A DNA stretch of 50,357 bases from an uncultured bacterium (GTDB lineage Bacteria; Bacteroidota; Bacteroidia; Bacteroidales; Marinifilaceae): the NCBI GenBank assembly GCA_905216195.1, contig CAJMSX010000021.1, positions 1-50,357 on the forward strand. Reading direction: 5' to 3'. Position numbers and translations under genes: made by a program. Every line of letters starts with the position of its first letter. Position 1 is the stretch's first letter. This document shows, piece after piece, positions 24,207-32,399 of this stretch. A model generated the notes under the pieces. It was given only the letters and a program-made list of their open reading frames with translations. It was not told the origin of the DNA and searched no databases.

Positions 24207-24236
24207 CGGACGAGGTATTAGTAACCAGTAATGCGT

Positions 24237-24284
24237 CAACAGCAGAAACTTGTTTTTCTCTCCCTTTGTTTGTTTCTGCTGTTG
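24237..24284. promoter_or_regulatory. Perfect 13-bp inverted repeat between ROK kinase and GH92 genes
   Basis: CAACAGCAGAAAC (24237-24249) pairs with GTTTCTGCTGTTG (24272-24284) around 22 bases. Position fits an intercistronic attenuator, RNA-processing site or operator for the GH92 gene; no U-run follows on the minus strand. Confidence 0.5.
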
Positions 24285-24308
24285 CCCGGAACCTGAAGAT
24301 TCGGTATA

Positions 24309-25271
24309 TTATTTTTTCAATTCATTCCAAACCAGAGCGGATGCACCGTAAATTGCAGCATTCTTGTCCAGTTGAGACGGTAATAGCTTGACTTTATTGG
24401 CAAAAATTTTCAGTACGTTCATTTCCATATGATCCTTGGTAGGTTCAAATAGCAAGTCTCCCGCTTTTGCCAGTCCTCCGAAAAGGAAAATGGCTTCCGG
24501 ACTGGTGATGGCGACCATGTTGGCCAGTGCTTCGCCCAGCATCTTTCCGGTATATTTGAAGGTATTGATGGCGATCATATCTCCCTTACGGGCTGCTTCG
24601 GATACCATTTGAGCCGTCATTTCATTGTAGGGCACCAGACGCAGATCACTGGGATAATTGTATTTTGCCATCATCTTGTAAGCCGTTCTTTTTACTCCGG
24701 TAGCCGACACATAAGTTTCCAGACAGCCGTTGCGCCCGCAGCCGCACTGACGTCCGTTCGGGGAAACGATAATGTGTCCCAGTTCCCCGGCAAACCCGTC
24801 ACTGCCGTATATGAGCTGACCGTTGGCTACAAATCCGCTTCCTAATCCCGTTCCCAGGGTTACCATGATAAAATCTTTCATGCCTTTGGCGCCTCCGTAT
24901 ACCATTTCTCCGATGGCGGCGGCGTTTGCGTCGTTGGTCAGGTAAATCGGAAGCTGAGGATAATATTCTTTCATCATATCGCATAAAGGAATGACATCGT
25001 GCCATCTCAGGTTGGGAGCGAATTCGATAGAACCCTTGTAATAATTTCCGTTGGGCGCTCCTATGCCGATTCCCACCATTTCCAGTTCATCCCGTAAAGG
25101 ATCCAATACTTTCTCGATTTCCAGATAGAGTTCCTTCAGGTAATCGTTAATGTCTTCGTGCTTCTGGGTCAGTATGTTACCGTCCGCCAGGTAGTTGCCT
25201 TCCCGGTCGATAAAACCGAATGTGGTATTCGTTCCGCCTATGTCTATTCCTAATGCTACTTGTCTTTTCAT
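24309..25271 (-). CDS. ROK family sugar kinase (glucokinase-like)
   Basis: A 320-residue ROK protein without an N-terminal DNA-binding domain, so a kinase rather than a repressor. LGIDIGGTNTTFGF (7-20) binds phosphate, NDANAAA has the catalytic Asp114, AGELGHI (161-167) precedes the zinc-binding CGCGRNGCLE (176-185). Likely phosphorylates glucose or mannose in the cytoplasm. Together with the GH92 mannosidase downstream it may handle mannose released from glycans (inference from order). No consensus promoter was found; a 14-bp palindrome TTGTAT-GA-ATACAA lies at 25365-25378 upstream. Confidence 0.9.
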   Translation of the reverse strand: MKRQVALGIDIGGTNTTFGFIDREGNYLADGNILTQKHEDINDYLKELYLEIEKVLDPLRDELEMVGIGIGAPNGNYYKGSIEFAPNLRWHDVIPLCDMMKEYYPQLPIYLTNDANAAAIGEMVYGGAKGMKDFIMVTLGTGLGSGFVANGQLIYGSDGFAGELGHIIVSPNGRQCGCGRNGCLETYVSATGVKRTAYKMMAKYNYPSDLRLVPYNEMTAQMVSEAARKGDMIAINTFKYTGKMLGEALANMVAITSPEAIFLFGGLAKAGDLLFEPTKDHMEMNVLKIFANKVKLLPSQLDKNAAIYGASALVWNELKK

Positions 25272-25364
25272 GGTCTTTTATATTTAAATTAGATATATCT
25301 TTTCTAACCGGCATTGAAATTCAGTGAATTACACCAAAAGAAACCTCCCCCTGTTCTCATCGGT

Positions 25365-25378
25365 TTGTATGAATACAA
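25365..25378. promoter_or_regulatory. Palindrome upstream of the ROK kinase gene, possible operator
   Basis: TTGTATGAATACAA has 6-base arms around GA and is itself enclosed by CGGTT/AACCG (25361-25365 and 25383-25387). It lies about 95 bases upstream of the minus-strand start. Confidence 0.3.
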
Positions 25379-25512
25379 GTAGAACCGACCGAAGACTTGT
25401 TTTCGGAAAGAAACATTTCGGGTTTGCTTGTTTTACTTCCTGGTTTTAATGTATATATCGCAAAAATTTCAAACGATTTTATCCTCTTTTTCATTTTACG
25501 CTGTAAATATAG

Positions 25513-25547
25513 AAAAAAAATAAGAGACCGGAAACCGATCTCTTATT
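25513..25547 (-). terminator. Minus-strand intrinsic terminator, or leader hairpin of an orphan plus-strand gene start
   Basis: Arms at 25519-25531 and 25535-25547 form a 13-bp stem with a 3-base loop; the single plus-strand mismatch becomes a G-U pair on the minus strand, where eight U residues follow (25520-25513). It lies 194 bases after the trmN6 stop and may terminate that transcript. Confidence 0.65.
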
Positions 25548-25580
25548 AAATACTAACTACTAACCTAAACATACAAACTT

Positions 25581-25613
25581 ATGAAAAAAACGTCTTTTTT
25601 ACTGTCGTTTTGA
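25581..25613 (+). pseudogene. Orphan gene start: leader plus 10-codon signal-like peptide
   Basis: The stretch TACTAACCTAAACATACAAACTT followed by ATGAAAAAAACG looks, from general experience, like the leader and signal-peptide start of many Bacteroidota surface genes. The frame reads MKKTSFLLSF and stops at TGA 25611. It may be the remains of a deleted gene or a leader peptide. Apart from this and the hairpin, the 469-base gap (25272-25740) shows no genes. Confidence 0.3.
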
Positions 25614-25740
25614 TGTTACAAATCATAAGAAGGGAAACCGAATGGGGAGGTTAATAGAAAGTTAAAAATTTTAATAAGTATAGGCGTAAATATGTAAATT
25701 TCTTAATTAACGTCAAGGAAGTTTACGGGATATTCTGTTT

Positions 25741-26445
25741 TCAGAAATTCAGGTAGAAATCCCGGGTAAGCGAGCGGTAGGTTTCACTGTACAGGTGCCG
25801 GCTCAATTCGACGACCAGTTCATCCGTAACGGTGGTGGCCGGGTTGAGGGAAAATTCCATCAAATACCGTTTTGGAGGTTTGCCGGGGTTCGGCAGGACC
25901 CGGGTAAGCCGGGAAAGGTACAGTCCGTTCTCCCGACAGGGGTTTATCAAGTGTTCCGCTTCCCGAACCGGCAGGACGAGTGAAAATCTTCCCTGCTGGG
26001 ATAGCCAGTTTTTAACGGTAAGGGCTAAAGCCGTATGGTCAAAGTTCTCACAATGACGAGCTAAAGTTCTACCGGAATCGGGGGGTGGGGTAGACCGGAT
26101 GAAAAAAGGCGGGTTACACAGAATGGAATCGTATTTTTTCGATGGATGAAAGTGAAAAACGGAAACGGAGAACAATTGTATGCGTTCTTTCCAGGGGGAG
26201 GCGGAAATATTCAGGGCGGCTTGTAAGCAAGCATTTTCATCAACTTCTATAGCGTCGATCCAAGCCTTTGGGTTCCTTTGGGTCGCCATCAGAGCCAATA
26301 AGCCGGTGCCGGTACCGATGTCGAGAATGTGTCCGGCTTTTTCCACTGTGGCCCAGGCGCCGAGCAGTACTCCGTCGGTTCCCACTTTCATGGGGGTCTG
26401 CTCCTGACGGATTACGAATTGTTTAAACCGGAATGCGTTGCTCAT
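25741..26445 (-). CDS. trmN6: tRNA1(Val) (adenine-37-N6)-methyltransferase-like protein
   Basis: A 234-residue class I methyltransferase. LDIGTGTGLLALM (41-53) binds SAM and NPPFF (111-115) is the NPPY-type catalytic motif for amino-group methylation of adenine; FRFKQFVIRQEQTPMKVGTDGVLLGAW at the N-terminus is characteristic of the YfiC/TrmN6 group. The Escherichia coli enzyme methylates A37 of tRNA-Val. It ends the minus-strand housekeeping run, 77 bases after DUF5606. Other base specificity cannot be excluded. Confidence 0.87.
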   Translation of the reverse strand: MSNAFRFKQFVIRQEQTPMKVGTDGVLLGAWATVEKAGHILDIGTGTGLLALMATQRNPKAWIDAIEVDENACLQAALNISASPWKERIQLFSVSVFHFHPSKKYDSILCNPPFFIRSTPPPDSGRTLARHCENFDHTALALTVKNWLSQQGRFSLVLPVREAEHLINPCRENGLYLSRLTRVLPNPGKPPKRYLMEFSLNPATTVTDELVVELSRHLYSETYRSLTRDFYLNF

Positions 26446-26522
26446 GGGCTTTTGTGGATATAAGGATGCGGATAAGCCGGGAAAATTGCCGGCCTATCCG
26501 CATCGGGGGAAGTTCTGAATTC

Positions 26523-26927
26523 TTATTCGGCTTGAGGTGTTTCTTCTTCAAAATGAAGAAGTTTCTTTTCTGCAAGCAAATTATACCACTGTATGATTTT
26601 CCTCATATCCGACACATATACCCGCTCTTTGTCGTATTCCGGCACTACTTCTTCGAAATAGGAAAGGATCTTTTCGGTAGCCTCTTTGTGAGAGAAAACG
26701 GGGGAACCGTTCTCTTTTTCATACATACGTTTCAATACTTCTCTCAAAGGCATATCCTCGTTTTCGGTGTATATCGAAATATCTTCAAGGGCGATGATTT
26801 TGGAGTTGGAATAGGCGGGAAAACGCTTGCCGTCTATAATAGATTCCACAATTATTGCATTGGACGAATTACTGATCATTTTGTAAAGTCCGGGTTTGCC
26901 TGAGATAGATAAGATTTCTTTCAACAT
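26523..26927 (-). CDS. DUF5606 family protein
   Basis: A 134-residue acidic protein starting MLKEILSISGKPGLYKMIS, which matches the Bacteroidota family DUF5606. The N-terminal ~70 residues read like a small beta-barrel (GLYKMISNSSNAIIVESIIDGKRFPAYS); the C-terminal half is helical, including MRKIIQWYNLLAEKKLL. No signal peptide or catalytic motif; cytoplasmic, function unknown. A promoter element lies directly upstream, so it is probably transcribed separately from the genes before it. Confidence 0.8.
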   Translation of the reverse strand: MLKEILSISGKPGLYKMISNSSNAIIVESIIDGKRFPAYSNSKIIALEDISIYTENEDMPLREVLKRMYEKENGSPVFSHKEATEKILSYFEEVVPEYDKERVYVSDMRKIIQWYNLLAEKKLLHFEEETPQAE

Positions 26928-26962
26928 ATTGGTGTGACTTTATTTGTTAAAAAAACGAAGCG

Positions 26963-26970
26963 CAAAATTA
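26963..26970 (-). promoter_or_regulatory. -7 promoter element for DUF5606/trmN6
   Basis: TAATTTTG on the minus strand (26970-26963) matches TAnnTTTG, 36 bases before the DUF5606 start. The only upstream TTTG (26987-26984) is 13 bases away, too close for a standard -33 element. Confidence 0.45.
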
Positions 26971-27010
26971 AAATTAAAAACCGCAAATCGGAAATTATAG
27001 TTGTTTTATT

Positions 27011-27733
27011 TTAGGAGATGCCTCTCTGTTTTTTAATTTTTTCGTAGGCTATATTGATCAGGGTAAATTTTTCTTCTGCAGCTTTGCGGATATCATTTCC
27101 GAGATGGCTTACCTTGTCCGGATGATTTTCCATAGCCATTTTCCGGTATGCTTTTTTTATTTCCGCATCATCGGCTTTCGGATCCACGCCCAGGGTTCGG
27201 TAGGCCGAATCGAGATCGTCGTAATACATAGACTTGATAGATATGAAAGTCGTTTGATCGATTCCGAGCTGTGAGGCAATATGTTCCAGGAGTTTGACTT
27301 CCTCGTTACAAACGGACCCGTCCGCTTTGGCTAGGCCGAAGAGGAAATACAGCAGTTGGGTCCGGGAAGGCAGGTCCATATTCAGGCGTATTTGCTGGCA
27401 AACGTCGGATACCGGGATCTCCCGGGTACTGAGTTCCTTGATCATGGATAAGGCTTCGAGAGTAGCGGCTTCCCCGAAATTTTTCCTGAGGAAATCTTTT
27501 ACATAATTCAATTCATTCCGGGTCATGCGTCCGTCGGCTTTCATAATGGCGGTAGCCAAAACCGTCAGGCTGAACATGAAATCTCCGCGGCCTGTTCCCG
27601 TTCCGCTTCCCCGGTTAATCTGTACTTCCGTATTATCCAGTACGGATCCCATAAATAAGCCGAAAAGTGCTCCTAAAGGGCCGCCCAGTACAAAACCCAA
27701 GCCGGCTCCTATCCATTTTCCGTATTTTGCCAT
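27011..27733 (-). CDS. TerB-DnaJ domain membrane-associated co-chaperone (DjlA-like)
   Basis: A 240-residue protein with a glycine-rich hydrophobic segment at 8-31 (GAGLGFVLGGPLGALFGLFMG), a TerB-like helical domain at about 52-165 with two acidic repeats (MKADGRMTRNE and AKADGSVCNEE), and a J domain from about 175 with HPDK at 204-207. The layout resembles DjlA, a membrane-bound DnaK partner. Longer frames to 27940 run inside coaE and are rejected; ATG 27733 overlaps the coaE end by 25 bases. The J domain should stimulate DnaK; clients are unknown. Confidence 0.85.
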   Translation of the reverse strand: MAKYGKWIGAGLGFVLGGPLGALFGLFMGSVLDNTEVQINRGSGTGTGRGDFMFSLTVLATAIMKADGRMTRNELNYVKDFLRKNFGEAATLEALSMIKELSTREIPVSDVCQQIRLNMDLPSRTQLLYFLFGLAKADGSVCNEEVKLLEHIASQLGIDQTTFISIKSMYYDDLDSAYRTLGVDPKADDAEIKKAYRKMAMENHPDKVSHLGNDIRKAAEEKFTLINIAYEKIKKQRGIS

Positions 27734-28329
27734 AGGTATTTCTTTTTTAGTTGTTTTTCCAATTCGAATAATTGTCTCACAAGGGGAACCCCCTGGTCGG
27801 TGCAGATGACGTAATCGGACATCCGGCATTTTTTTTGTTCGTCTATTTGATTCCGGATACGTTCTCTCACTTTTTCGGGCGTGGTGCCGTCCCGTTGGAC
27901 TACCCGGGCGATACGGGTGTCGAGCGAAGCCGTTATACACACGATGTAGTCGAAATGAGCATCTAATCCGGCTTCGAAAAGTATGGCCGATTCAAAAAAA
28001 ATAAGTTTTCCTTGTTGTCTTTCGCTCCATCGGTGGAAATCTTTCAATACTTCCGGATGAACGATACGGTTTACCGCCTGTAAAGCAGAGGGATCGGTGA
28101 AGATCCGGTAGGCCAGCCATTTATTATATAAAGACCGATCAGGCAAATAAACATGTTCTCCGAAATGCCGGATCAATGCGTTTCGGATGGAGATGCGGTC
28201 GCGAATTAAACGGGATGCGGTTTCATCGGCAATGTAAACCGGATAACGGAGCTTCTGACTTACGATCCGGGCTACGGTTGTTTTGCCGGAACCGATTCCT
28301 CCGGTCAGTCCTATTTTGAGTGTTTTCAT
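27709..28329 (-). CDS. coaE: Dephospho-CoA kinase
   Basis: A 206-residue P-loop kinase adding the 3'-phosphate to dephospho-CoA, the last step of CoA synthesis. GGIGSGKT (10-17) is the P-loop, ADETASRLI the substrate region and HPEVLKDF the conserved mid-domain motif; IFFESAILFEAG corresponds to the conserved VVxxxPLLFE region. ATG 28329 is preferred to GTG 28332. It is 18 bases after the YbbR-like gene, an order (yajC, ybbR, coaE) I recall in Bacteroidales. Confidence 0.92.
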   Translation of the reverse strand: MKTLKIGLTGGIGSGKTTVARIVSQKLRYPVYIADETASRLIRDRISIRNALIRHFGEHVYLPDRSLYNKWLAYRIFTDPSALQAVNRIVHPEVLKDFHRWSERQQGKLIFFESAILFEAGLDAHFDYIVCITASLDTRIARVVQRDGTTPEKVRERIRNQIDEQKKCRMSDYVICTDQGVPLVRQLFELEKQLKKKYLWQNTENG

Positions 28330-28347
28330 CACGTTTGATCTCCGGTA

Positions 28348-29352
28348 TTATTTTTCTTCCAATATGAATTCCACTTTTTGCGGAGTGAATTTCAGATTTT
28401 TTATAAATGCGGGAACCCGGGTGGCTTCCACTTGGGCGAAAGATGATTTGGCGTATTTCTGATAATCGACCGTAAAATTAAAATCCGTTTCCGTAATTTT
28501 ATCGTATCGGCTTAATCCCACGTCGTAGCTGATATCGACCTGATTGGGAAAGAGCCTCATATTCAGAGAGGGGGGCAGATTGAGAATTTGAATGGGCACA
28601 GTTTTTTTAGCTTCTGTAAACCGTTCTAATTCCAGATTGACTTTTATTTCTTTTTCTTCAAAAAACAGGTTTTCCTGTTCCACCAGTGCGACTTTCCGGG
28701 AGATGTCCTTACTGACGTTATGAATATACCAGGGTTCCGTATAAACGTATCGCAAGGTATCTACAAGGAGGGCCGGGCCGCTGACTTCTATACTGTCCGG
28801 TACGGCTGTAATGCGGTCTTTCAGGATATATTGTTTTTCCACCGTATAGTGGACTACCGGTTGAACGGCTACTTTTTTTACCGAAGCCCGGGAAAACCGG
28901 AAATTGATTTTTTCCGGTTTGATGCTCTGTAATTTGATATCGGAACTCAGTTGATTGCTGATTTTGTCTTTAATCGTATTGAGCTGGACCGTTGATTCCA
29001 TGGTATTGTTCTTTTCCAGGGAATGGTTGGTATAGGCATTCACATCGAATACGATCGGCTGAAAAGAGGTGCGGATCTGATAACCCAACAAGGAAAATCC
29101 TTTCGCCTTCACTTCCAGGCTGATCCGTTCGGGGAGTTCCGAAACCAGGTATTTTCCCCGGGGAAGATTGGTGTATTTTACGGGGTAGGAGATTTCACTC
29201 GTATAATCTTTATTCAGTGCATTTAAAAACCAGAGTATAACGGCAATGACCACACAGATGCCATAACTCAGAATGTTGCGGTCGATACGGCGGACCGGAT
29301 GATCTTTCAGGTAACGGAATACATTTTTTTTCATACGCACTTTCACGAGCAT
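28348..29352 (-). CDS. YbbR-like (CdaR-like) domain protein
   Basis: A 334-residue protein with one transmembrane segment (YGICVVIAVILWFLNAL, about 30-46) and a predicted extracytoplasmic part of YbbR-like beta repeats (ISYPVKYTNLPRGKYLVSELPERISLEVKAKG; VEVSGPALLVDT-type segments). In Firmicutes CdaR regulates a diadenylate cyclase; in Bacteroidota no such neighbour is seen here. ATG 29352 or ATG 29334 may be the start. A hairpin with a U-rich tail separates it from yajC, so its expression may depend on read-through. Confidence 0.82.
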   Translation of the reverse strand: MLVKVRMKKNVFRYLKDHPVRRIDRNILSYGICVVIAVILWFLNALNKDYTSEISYPVKYTNLPRGKYLVSELPERISLEVKAKGFSLLGYQIRTSFQPIVFDVNAYTNHSLEKNNTMESTVQLNTIKDKISNQLSSDIKLQSIKPEKINFRFSRASVKKVAVQPVVHYTVEKQYILKDRITAVPDSIEVSGPALLVDTLRYVYTEPWYIHNVSKDISRKVALVEQENLFFEEKEIKVNLELERFTEAKKTVPIQILNLPPSLNMRLFPNQVDISYDVGLSRYDKITETDFNFTVDYQKYAKSSFAQVEATRVPAFIKNLKFTPQKVEFILEEK

Positions 29353-29354
29353 TA

Positions 29355-29399
29355 GGTAGAAAAAGAAATAAAGTTGTAAGACCCCGGCCTTACAACTTT
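29355..29399 (-). terminator. Intrinsic terminator or attenuator between yajC and ybbR-like gene
   Basis: An 11-bp perfect stem, AAAGTTGTAAG/CTTACAACTTT (29370-29380 and 29389-29399), with an 8-base loop is followed on the minus strand by a U-rich tract (ATTTCTTTTTC) that ends just before the ybbR-like start. Confidence 0.75.
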
Positions 29400-29412
29400 C
29401 AGAAACGGCCGA

Positions 29413-29730
29413 TTATTTGGTGGCTGCGGCATCGGTCATGTCCTTAATGATGGCCGATTTATCTACCTTAAGTTTCACTCCGTTATCCACATCCAGAATG
29501 ATTGCAAAATCCTGGATTTCGGCCACTTTGCCGTAAATACCGCCTGTCGTTATCACCTTATCGCCTTTTTTCAGGGCATCCCGGAATTGTTTCAATTCTT
29601 TTTGTCTCTTCATTTGCGGTCTTATCATAAAGAACCAGAAAACGACAATGATCAGGATAAGGGGTAAAAAACTCATTAATCCACTGCCTTGCGGCTGAGC
29701 TTGGAGGGGGATCATAAACATGGTGTGCAT
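29413..29730 (-). CDS. yajC: Preprotein translocase subunit YajC
   Basis: A 105-residue inner membrane protein with one N-terminal transmembrane segment (FLPLILIIVVFWFFMIRPQMKRQKE, about 21-45) and a small cytoplasmic domain containing the hallmark KKGDKVITTGGIYGKV. It associates with SecDF and SecYEG. Length fits the family. A leading hydrophilic extension rich in Met/Gln precedes the membrane segment, as is common in Bacteroidota. Confidence 0.93.
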   Translation of the reverse strand: MHTMFMIPLQAQPQGSGLMSFLPLILIIVVFWFFMIRPQMKRQKELKQFRDALKKGDKVITTGGIYGKVAEIQDFAIILDVDNGVKLKVDKSAIIKDMTDAAATK

Positions 29731-29839
29731 AATTTTTCTTATTAATTAGTATTCAGAAGTTTTAAAATTACTCGTTTCAAACCGGTATGTTTTTCGTTGT
29801 TTACGAAAAGGCCGGTGGGTTCACTCTCCGATTCGATTT

Positions 29840-30244
29840 TTATTTGACGTTCGCTATATATTTCAACTTTATTTCTTTTTTCGGAACGTTTGCAAAGATA
29901 CTGATTTCTTTGTATTGTTTGCCATATCTGCCCGAAGAGTTAAATGTGATTTCTAATTTTCCTTCTTTTCCGGGAGGAAGCGGAGCCTTATCGTAGTTTA
30001 CCGTCGTACATCCGCAACCGCTGACGATGTTCCGGATAATAAAGCTTTCTTTTCCGGTGTTTTTGAAGTGGAAAGTATGGCTCACGACTTCCCCTTCAGC
30101 GATATCGCCGAAATTGTGGAGGGTTTTCGTAAAGCTTACCTCGGTATCCGAAAGCTTTTCAGGAGTATTGCCCTGTTTTTTATTACCGCAGCCTACTCCT
30201 ATAAGAAACGATAATAAAAGGATCAGAATTCGTATCTTTCTCAT
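29840..30244 (-). CDS. DUF1573 family lipoprotein
   Basis: A 134-residue protein with a lipoprotein signal (cysteine 19 in GVGC) and a single immunoglobulin-like DUF1573 domain: FTKTLHNFGDIAEGEVVSHTF and the motif SGCGCTTV (74-81). DUF1573 is common in Bacteroidota, often next to nusB or yajC as here; function is unknown. 17 bases follow the amn stop, so it is probably co-transcribed with amn. The gap of 109 bases to yajC holds no clear signal. Confidence 0.88.
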   Translation of the reverse strand: MRKIRILILLLSFLIGVGCGNKKQGNTPEKLSDTEVSFTKTLHNFGDIAEGEVVSHTFHFKNTGKESFIIRNIVSGCGCTTVNYDKAPLPPGKEGKLEITFNSSGRYGKQYKEISIFANVPKKEIKLKYIANVK

Positions 30245-30261
30245 ATATATTTATCTTTTTA

Positions 30262-31032
30262 TTAAAAAATCAGGTGCTTCACGGAATAATTTTTGTTTTT
30301 TATATTCCATAAAGTTTCCACACCGATTTCCAAATGTTGTTTTACGAAATTTTGCGTAACCTGTTTGTCTGATTCGGCAGTTTTTATTCCTTCCGAGATC
30401 ATGGGGCGGTCGGAAACCAGTAAAAGGGCTCCGGTAGGAATGCGGTTTGCAAAACCTACGGTAAAAATGGTGGCTGTTTCCATATCTACCGCCATAGCCC
30501 GCGTTTTCACCAGGTATTCTTTAAAGCGGTCGTCGTATTCCCATACTCTCCGGTTGGTGGTATAAACTACTCCTGTATAATATTGGCGCCCGTGTTCGGC
30601 GATGACCCGGGAGCAGGTTTTTTGCAGGCTGAAAGCAGGTAAAGAAGGAACTTCATGGGGCATGTAATCGTCGGAAGTTCCTTCCCCTTTGATGGCAGCG
30701 ATGGGGAGTATATAATCCCCTACCGAAGTTTTGTTTTTCAGTCCGCCGCATTTCCCCAGAAAGAGAACGGCCTCCGGTTCGATCGCCGTAAGCAGGTCCA
30801 GTATGGTCGCAGCATTCGGGCTTCCCATTCCGAAATTGATGAGGATGATTCCGTCCTGGGCGACATTAGGCATCGTTTTATCGATGCCGATGATGGGTTG
30901 TTGATAAATTTCCGAGAATAAATCCAAATAATATTCGAAGTTGGTCAGCAATATGTATCTGGGAAAGTCTTTCAGGGGCCGGCCCGTATAACGGGGTAAC
31001 CAGTTTTCTACGATTTCTTGTTTTGTTTTCAT
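30262..31032 (-). CDS. amn: AMP nucleosidase, short form
   Basis: A 256-residue member of the nucleoside phosphorylase fold. ILINFGMGSPNAATI, FLGKCGGL (glycine motif), AMAVDMETATIF (nucleoside-binding Met-Glu) and LLLVSDRPM are conserved. It should hydrolyse AMP to adenine and ribose 5-phosphate. The Escherichia coli enzyme is about twice as long; this form lacks the N-terminal regulatory domain, as is usual in Bacteroidota. First gene of the minus-strand run. Confidence 0.85.
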   Translation of the reverse strand: MKTKQEIVENWLPRYTGRPLKDFPRYILLTNFEYYLDLFSEIYQQPIIGIDKTMPNVAQDGIILINFGMGSPNAATILDLLTAIEPEAVLFLGKCGGLKNKTSVGDYILPIAAIKGEGTSDDYMPHEVPSLPAFSLQKTCSRVIAEHGRQYYTGVVYTTNRRVWEYDDRFKEYLVKTRAMAVDMETATIFTVGFANRIPTGALLLVSDRPMISEGIKTAESDKQVTQNFVKQHLEIGVETLWNIKNKNYSVKHLIF

Positions 31033-31114
31033 ATTTTGAATGCTGTTTGCCGGAATGCCATAAGTTCCCGTTTTTCTTTTTAGCGTTTGATTTTTACTTT
31101 TTGTTTTTAAGCCC

Positions 31115-31122
31115 TACCTTTG
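31115..31122 (+). promoter_or_regulatory. -7 promoter element for queA
   Basis: TACCTTTG matches TAnnTTTG and ends 31 bases before ATG 31154. No TTTG is present at the expected -33 spacing. Confidence 0.6.
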
Positions 31123-31153
31123 TCCCGCTCCAATCAAAGTGATTTACGGAAAA

Positions 31154-32389
31154 ATGGATATACAGCTTGATACCCTCAAAAATATAAAAATCGAAGATTA
31201 TACTTACGATTTACCGGATGAAAAAATTGCCAAATTTCCTTTGGCCGACCGGGAAGCTTCCCGTTTGCTCTGGTATGAAGCCGGAACTATCGGGGAGACG
31301 AGCTTTTCGGATGTGCAGAATAAGTTACTGGCGGGGCAAACTTTAATTTTCAATAATACTAAGGTGATTCATGCTCGGATTTTTTTCCGCAAACCGACGG
31401 GAGCCCAGATCGAGGTCTTTTGTCTGGAACCCGTTTCCCCGGCTGATTATGCCTGCAATTTTGCGGCCCGGGGCGGGTGCGAATGGAGTTGTATGGTAGG
31501 GAATTTGAAAAAATGGCATGCCGAAACCTTGCGTTGTTTCTTTGAATATCAAGGAAAAACGGTGGAATTGCAAGCTGAAAAAAAGGCCCGGAAAGGAGGG
31601 GAAGTAATTGTGCGTTTTTCCTGGAGTGGCACTCTCACTTTCAGTGAAATTTTAGAAGAATGCGGACGTATACCGATTCCTCCTTACTTAAACCGCGAAT
31701 CCGAAGATACGGATAAGATCCGCTATCAAACCGTTTATTCCCGGGAGGAAGGGTCCGTGGCAGCTCCCACGGCGGGTTTGCATTTTACGCAAGATATTCT
31801 CCGGTTTCTGGAGAAAAAAGGGGTGAGACTGGAAGAACTGACTTTGCATGTCGGAGCCGGGACGTTTCGGCCGGTGAAGGCGGAAACGATCGGAAATCAC
31901 GAGATGCATACCGAGCATATCCTGATCTCCCGCCGGCTGATTCGCCACTTGAAGGAAAAATCGGGAGACCTCATTGCAGTGGGCACTACTTCCGTGCGCA
32001 GCCTGGAAAGTTTGTACTGGATGGGAGTAAAACGCTTGGAAGGTATTCCGGACTTTTTCAATTTGGAACAATGGGAAGCCTATACTTTACCGGACCGTTA
32101 TTCTTTGCGGGAAGCCCTGGACGCTTTGGACCAGTGGTTCGAGGAGAAGGAAGAGGAGGAACTGAAGGCCCGGACGACCGTTATTATCGTACCGGGTTAC
32201 CGTTTCCGGGTGATAGACGCCCTGTTTACCAACTTCCATCAGCCTCAAAGCACCTTGCTATTGCTTGTGGCGGCGGCCGTAGGAGAGGATTGGAAAACTA
32301 TCTATACGTATGCGTCGGAACATCATTTCCGTTTTTTGAGTTACGGAGACAGCAGTTTTTTACGCATACGGGCTGAAAATAAAAAGTAA
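31154..32389 (+). CDS. queA: S-adenosylmethionine:tRNA ribosyltransferase-isomerase
   Basis: A 411-residue enzyme of queuosine synthesis, transferring and isomerising the ribosyl part of SAM onto preQ1 at tRNA position 34. YDLPDEKIAKFPLADREASRLL, NNTKVIHARI, YQTVYSREEGSVAAPTAGLHF, LHVGAGTFRPVKAE and TNFHQPQSTLLLLVAA are near-invariant in the family. At 411 residues it is longer than the usual ~345 because of insertions in the middle and C-terminal parts (for example EEKEEEELKART), a form common in Bacteroidota. ATG 31154 is preferred to GTG 31139. Confidence 0.93.
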   Translation: MDIQLDTLKNIKIEDYTYDLPDEKIAKFPLADREASRLLWYEAGTIGETSFSDVQNKLLAGQTLIFNNTKVIHARIFFRKPTGAQIEVFCLEPVSPADYACNFAARGGCEWSCMVGNLKKWHAETLRCFFEYQGKTVELQAEKKARKGGEVIVRFSWSGTLTFSEILEECGRIPIPPYLNRESEDTDKIRYQTVYSREEGSVAAPTAGLHFTQDILRFLEKKGVRLEELTLHVGAGTFRPVKAETIGNHEMHTEHILISRRLIRHLKEKSGDLIAVGTTSVRSLESLYWMGVKRLEGIPDFFNLEQWEAYTLPDRYSLREALDALDQWFEEKEEEELKARTTVIIVPGYRFRVIDALFTNFHQPQSTLLLLVAAAVGEDWKTIYTYASEHHFRFLSYGDSSFLRIRAENKK

Positions 32390-32399
32390 AACGCAGCTT

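Noticed and set aside
25272..25740. Riboswitch or small-RNA gene in the gap beside the sugar kinase
   Set aside because: Apart from one terminator-like hairpin and a leader-like stretch, no known aptamer core or conserved fold could be read.
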